From NCBI RefSeq assembly GCF_009389715.1, contig NC_052392.1, positions 34,765,144 through 34,829,143 of the forward strand: DNA of 64,000 bases, read 5' to 3'. Shown in pieces: positions 60,028 to 64,000 of the stretch (its first letter is position 1; the number at the start of each line of letters is the position of its first letter). This DNA is from Phoenix dactylifera. Lineage: Eukaryota > Streptophyta > Magnoliopsida > Arecales > Arecaceae. The notes beneath the pieces were generated by a model, which made no database searches, was not told where the DNA came from, and was given only the letters and a program-made list of their open reading frames with translations. A program made the translations under genes and the position numbers.

Positions 60028-63000
60028 AATTTACTAATTCAAGATGTCATTCTAATTTTTAAACATTTCGGTGATTATTATTTGTTTAATGTGTATATTG
60101 TGGTAATGTAATGCTTGTAAAATGCTGATGCTTTCATTGATCTTGGAATGTGGTCAAAAGTGTAGATTATGATATTTCATTTTTCTAGATTAGTTACAAA
60201 TTGGCTTTCATTTTTCTAGATTAGTTGTAAAAGTAAGATAGTGGTGAGACAATTATTATCTTTAAAATGCATGAAATAACCTACATGGTTTGTATTGCAT
60301 GCCTTTATTAAAATACACTTTCCTCGTTCACTAGAAAATTGGCTCAAGTATACAATATTATGATATATTGAGAATTTTCTTTTTATAACCTGTTTGACCC
60401 CGAGGGTTTAAAGTTTTTGGCAAAACCCATCCCCTTTGGCCAGAAAATGGATTTGTTTCTGAGAGTAATCTGAACCTGACTGAAGTTTTTGTATGCAGCC
60501 AGTTTCATTCTGTTTCAACTGAAACTGACCAAAACTTCTGCCTTCTTTTTTATTTTTATTTTTAAACAAGTAAGCACGTTTTATGTAAGGATTTAAGCAC
60601 CGGTTTGTGCATTGGCTTTATCGTAATAGTATGGTACTGGTAATAGGATGCCTCTTGATACCAACCCAAACCACAAATGGTACATCTCCTTTATTTGCTA
60701 TGTTGGCATCAAGAGGCAGACCATGTGTTGGTATGATATTGTTTCATATCATTATACTCAATGTTGATAAGGTGCCATAAGGTTCCTAGTGCCTGCACTC
60801 AAAACCTGAATGTTTTCTGAAGTTCATCAATAAAATTAAACCACACATTTATCTAAGGCTCTAGTGATCTGATTATTTTTCTTCTAAGATTGTTATTTTG
60901 ATGGGCAAGATGCAACTTAGGGTGTTGGTCAAGTCATAAACAACACTACAGTATATGGAGCTAAAAATATATGTGCATATTTGGAGCTTTCATTATTTTG
61001 GAGAGTGATGTGTAATTATTTATGCTTGATCGAGTGATATTTGGTGTATTTCCTCAATAGTTTACTAAATTAATGTAGTACATTTAATTCATTAAGCTTC
61101 AGCAAAGTTTAATTTCATCCCATGGCTACCTTAACTACATACACTGTGATCTAGATAACTTAAAACACAACAAAATGCTGTGAGATAACATGTCCTAATT
61201 CATTTTATTTTTCTTTCTTTTTCTACTTTTGATTTTTTTTTTTGACTGAAATTCTGAAATACGTAGCAAGTTTGCTGAAACTTAAACTCTATCCAAGAGA
61301 CTGTGACCGAACCAACTTCTAGAACCTCGATCAAAATCATTAGCCATTTAAAAAGTAAAGGAGAGGATGACCAAAGAATCAGAAACAACAAACAAATAGT
61401 CAAGCTACAAAACTCTAAGCATTCTTTATGTAATACCACTCCTTTTCCTTTTCCCCCTTTTGTTTGGCAGGGGGAGTTGGTGTAAGGAAATGGGGTCAGG
61501 ACCAATAACATATTCTTAATGGCATCCATCTAAGCTAAATTCATGATTTTTTTGTTGAAGGCATGACATCCAGAAAATAGCTTTGCCTCTTGCTGCCCCG
61601 ATGTTGACAAACTAGTGAGCCAGTTGACTACCTTCCCTATATGTATGGGAGGTCTTGAAGAGGAACCCTTGTCTTTTGAAATTTTCAGGCCAAAGTCGGG
61701 CTGATATATGTGAATGGAGTGCCATTGAGATGACAATGGAAGAGCCTCCTAAAATGAAATAGCATGAACTCCAAGGATGTAGACAGCAAATTTGATTTCT
61801 TCCCATGACCTGCAAGGTTCACAAAAGGTCAGAAGATATATGGAGAGGGATGGCCCTTAGAAGTAAAGATACATAAAATAACTCTTTGAGCTAAAAAACG
61901 CAGCCTTCTCCTTGTCCAAAGGCATTTGAGACTCATTTTGCTACTTAAAAGATCTTTCAGTACTTGCTTTTCAAACTTCCCACCATATCATGAAAATTTT
62001 CGATATAGCCAGCTGTAACTATTGAGCCTTGCACCAACTATTGCATGTTGGATCGATAACCTTGCCCGAAGAACTTGATGTTGGCTTGAGGAGTTCTCAC
62101 TTGCCAAGCATTTTCTATGAGGGCTAACTTTGATATTATTTAGAGATTTTTGAAATTGCTCCATATATTTGTCTAGTTTCTCGTTCAGATTCCAAGCTAA
62201 CAGTTTTATTTAAATAGTTAGGGGATCAAAAATCACTTGATGAGACCTTTTCTAGGTGTTTCAAACGTCTTTCTAGCAAAAATAGGTACCTTATCACTTA
62301 AATCTGTAGAAACTTTCAGAGTTGTCAAAGTACTGCTATTAAGAATTACCATGGAAAAAAGGACGAAAAGTTGGTTAGCTTCTTTATTTGCTCATCACAA
62401 GGGCCTCGTGTAAGTTCAGTTGTATACCTCACCACTTGAGCCACCACTTTAATAATCTAGTACCAAGGCCATAGGATTAGTTTAACCAGGCTGTCTGGTA
62501 AATGAGGTGCTTGACCAAACTCCAGGTCTTCCTCTAAACAGTCTCCGAGGATAGTACGGTGCTTATTTAATTTCTTCTGTCCCTGCAGTTTCCAAACATC
62601 CTCCAAAACAAATTGGTTTCTGCACCGTCTTATAAACAATTTAGTGCAAATGCCCCTCCCTCCCCCCCCAAAAAAAAAAAAAAAAAAAAACAACAACAAA
62701 AACAAAATGCCCCACAAAAAAAGGGGAAAAAATATAATATGCGGATCTTCTGTCTTATTTGATCAAGCTTCTGTCTTAATTGTCATGGGTGTTCACCTGG
62801 GTGTCTAGGTTGTTGCCTAGGCTATACAAGGGGCCCCACTCTCCTGGATTGTTGCCTGGCTATTGGAGGGTCCATAACTTGAGACCACCTAAAGCTATTT
62901 GCCTACTATAGCTTCAATTACACATATTCAAGTTGGTAGGCGGTACAACTCATTTGTATAGAGAGCTTGAGAAGGCAGAGGTATATGGGCTAGAGCTTTG

Positions 63001-64000
63001 AAAATACCTCTTTTCTTTTTCATCCTGTTTTAAGGTTAGCTGGTAAGCAGACTTATTTCCAGATTACTGAGGGTACCGAAACCAATATCTAGTATTATCA
63101 GAACATTTGTTTGAATTCTAAAGATGGAAATGACAAGACAGTGCTTAGTGATTGCTTTTTAGACAAGTTTGAGGTATTAGATAAGCCAGAGACTTGGAGG
63201 CATGTGATTGAGTGATCATCTAATTACATGCTGGTAGTTTGTGAGGAACCATTGTTGCATAAGTTCTGGTGTCTTCATCCCATAGTTATTTTCAATCTTT
63301 AGTTTTGGATCTGAAGCAGTATAAGTTGGTTGATCCCCATGGAAACTGTACAATTAGCTACTAAACAACATCAAATGCCTGTAAACTATAGTTAACTCTG
63401 CTTTCAAATGGACTCGGTATGAAACAAATTCATGTCTGCACTCGTGCATAACATTCTCTAAGCGAGCAAAGACACTGTTTATACTGACGTTATCCTTCCC
63501 TAGGTGGCTTTTCTTCAGCTTCTCTATCATTGTTGTAGCATGGTTGCATTTATCTTAGATTTTGCTGCTATTATTGGTTTAAATTGTTGATGCCAGTTGC
63601 CTGGGGAATTAACAGGTATGATCAAGAAGTATATTATGCCGGTCTTTCTTCGCATATAGCTTATACGTGATTCCACTAAGCTGGGGACGGAGGCATTCAG
63701 GTGGGGCCATTAGGTGAAGTCCCACTGAGCTCTTTTAAATCCTATAGCCTCCCACTGCACTGCACCTACGAGCTTTCTTAGTGCAGCTCGAGCAGTATAT
63801 GTAGCTTACATTCTCGGTTGAAGTGGCTTCATCCTTTCTTCCATATCTCATACCAGACAAATTGATGCAATTCTTGAATATAAATGCAAGTTTATTGTCT
63901 TACAAAAGACGTGAACAAGCTGAAAATTAGTGTTGCTGCTACCTTTTACCGATATGGCAATTTTTAATTAGGATGTAAATTCGCTAACCTATAGTTCCAT
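60028..64000. other. Right end of window, no confident gene
   Basis: AT-rich sequence with no confident exon. Noted: a 21-bp direct repeat TTTCATTTTTCTAGATTAGTT at 60175-60195 and 60206-60226, and a poly(A) run near 62670-62690. If a gene starts near 58000, its exons here escaped me. Confidence 0.4.

Noticed and set aside
63590..63680. Possible exon after AATTAACAG near the right end
   Set aside because: Only about 17 open codons and no matching partner exon or domain.
1..64000. CRISPR arrays, rRNA and canonical tRNA genes
   Set aside because: None seen; the tandem units are kilobases long and the tRNA-like signals are decayed SINE heads.

Overview
The window is nuclear DNA of a flowering plant, most likely a monocot and possibly a palm. 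The genes have several exons with GT-AG introns, (CT)n-rich leaders, and monocot-type SINE, LINE and small DNA-transposon debris. There are no bacterial-type operons and I saw no tRNA, rRNA or CRISPR array. The palm assignment is an inference from the style of the repeats, not a proof.

Positions 360 to 43354 are a head-to-tail tandem array of one unit of about 15.4 kb. Copy 1 is 360-15785, copy 2 is 15786-31191, and copy 3 runs from 31192 until a run of 100 N at 43355-43454 cuts it off. Each unit carries, in order: (i) a plus-strand six-exon gene for an ALKBH9-type AlkB-family RNA (m6A) demethylase, intact only in copy 3 as given; (ii) the last four exons of an unidentified minus-strand gene, chained by matching phases; (iii) the last two exons of a plus-strand MRS2/CorA-type magnesium transporter (GMN motif) without visible 5' exons, intact only in copy 2, with a GC-rich element of about 380 bp flanked by an 8-bp target-site duplication in its intron; (iv) a tRNA-derived SINE with a 15-bp target-site duplication; (v) a decayed LINE fragment; and (vi) possible exons of another minus-strand gene. 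Copies differ by scattered SNPs and many 1-bp indels, several of which break reading frames. Copy 3 is closer to copy 1 over its first 4 kb and closer to copy 2 after that.

From 43455 to about 48000 the sequence is repeat-rich intergenic DNA: a MITE-like element, locally duplicated blocks, an LTR-like GC-rich stretch with short tandem repeats, a LINE RNase H tail ending in poly(A), and a 127-bp tandem dimer.

From about 48000 to 55570 lies a plus-strand alkaline/neutral invertase gene (GH100, cytosolic type) with a 5'-UTR intron and four coding exons. It encodes 555 residues if one extra C in exon 1 is ignored. It cleaves sucrose in the cytosol and has no evident functional link with the array.

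From 55570 to 64000 I see no confident coding exon. At 59355-60019 there is a second, diverged and oppositely oriented member of the transposon family found in the MRS2 intron, also with an exact 8-bp target-site duplication. Around 58000 the sequence looks like the leader and first intron of a gene that would run off the window, but this is weak.
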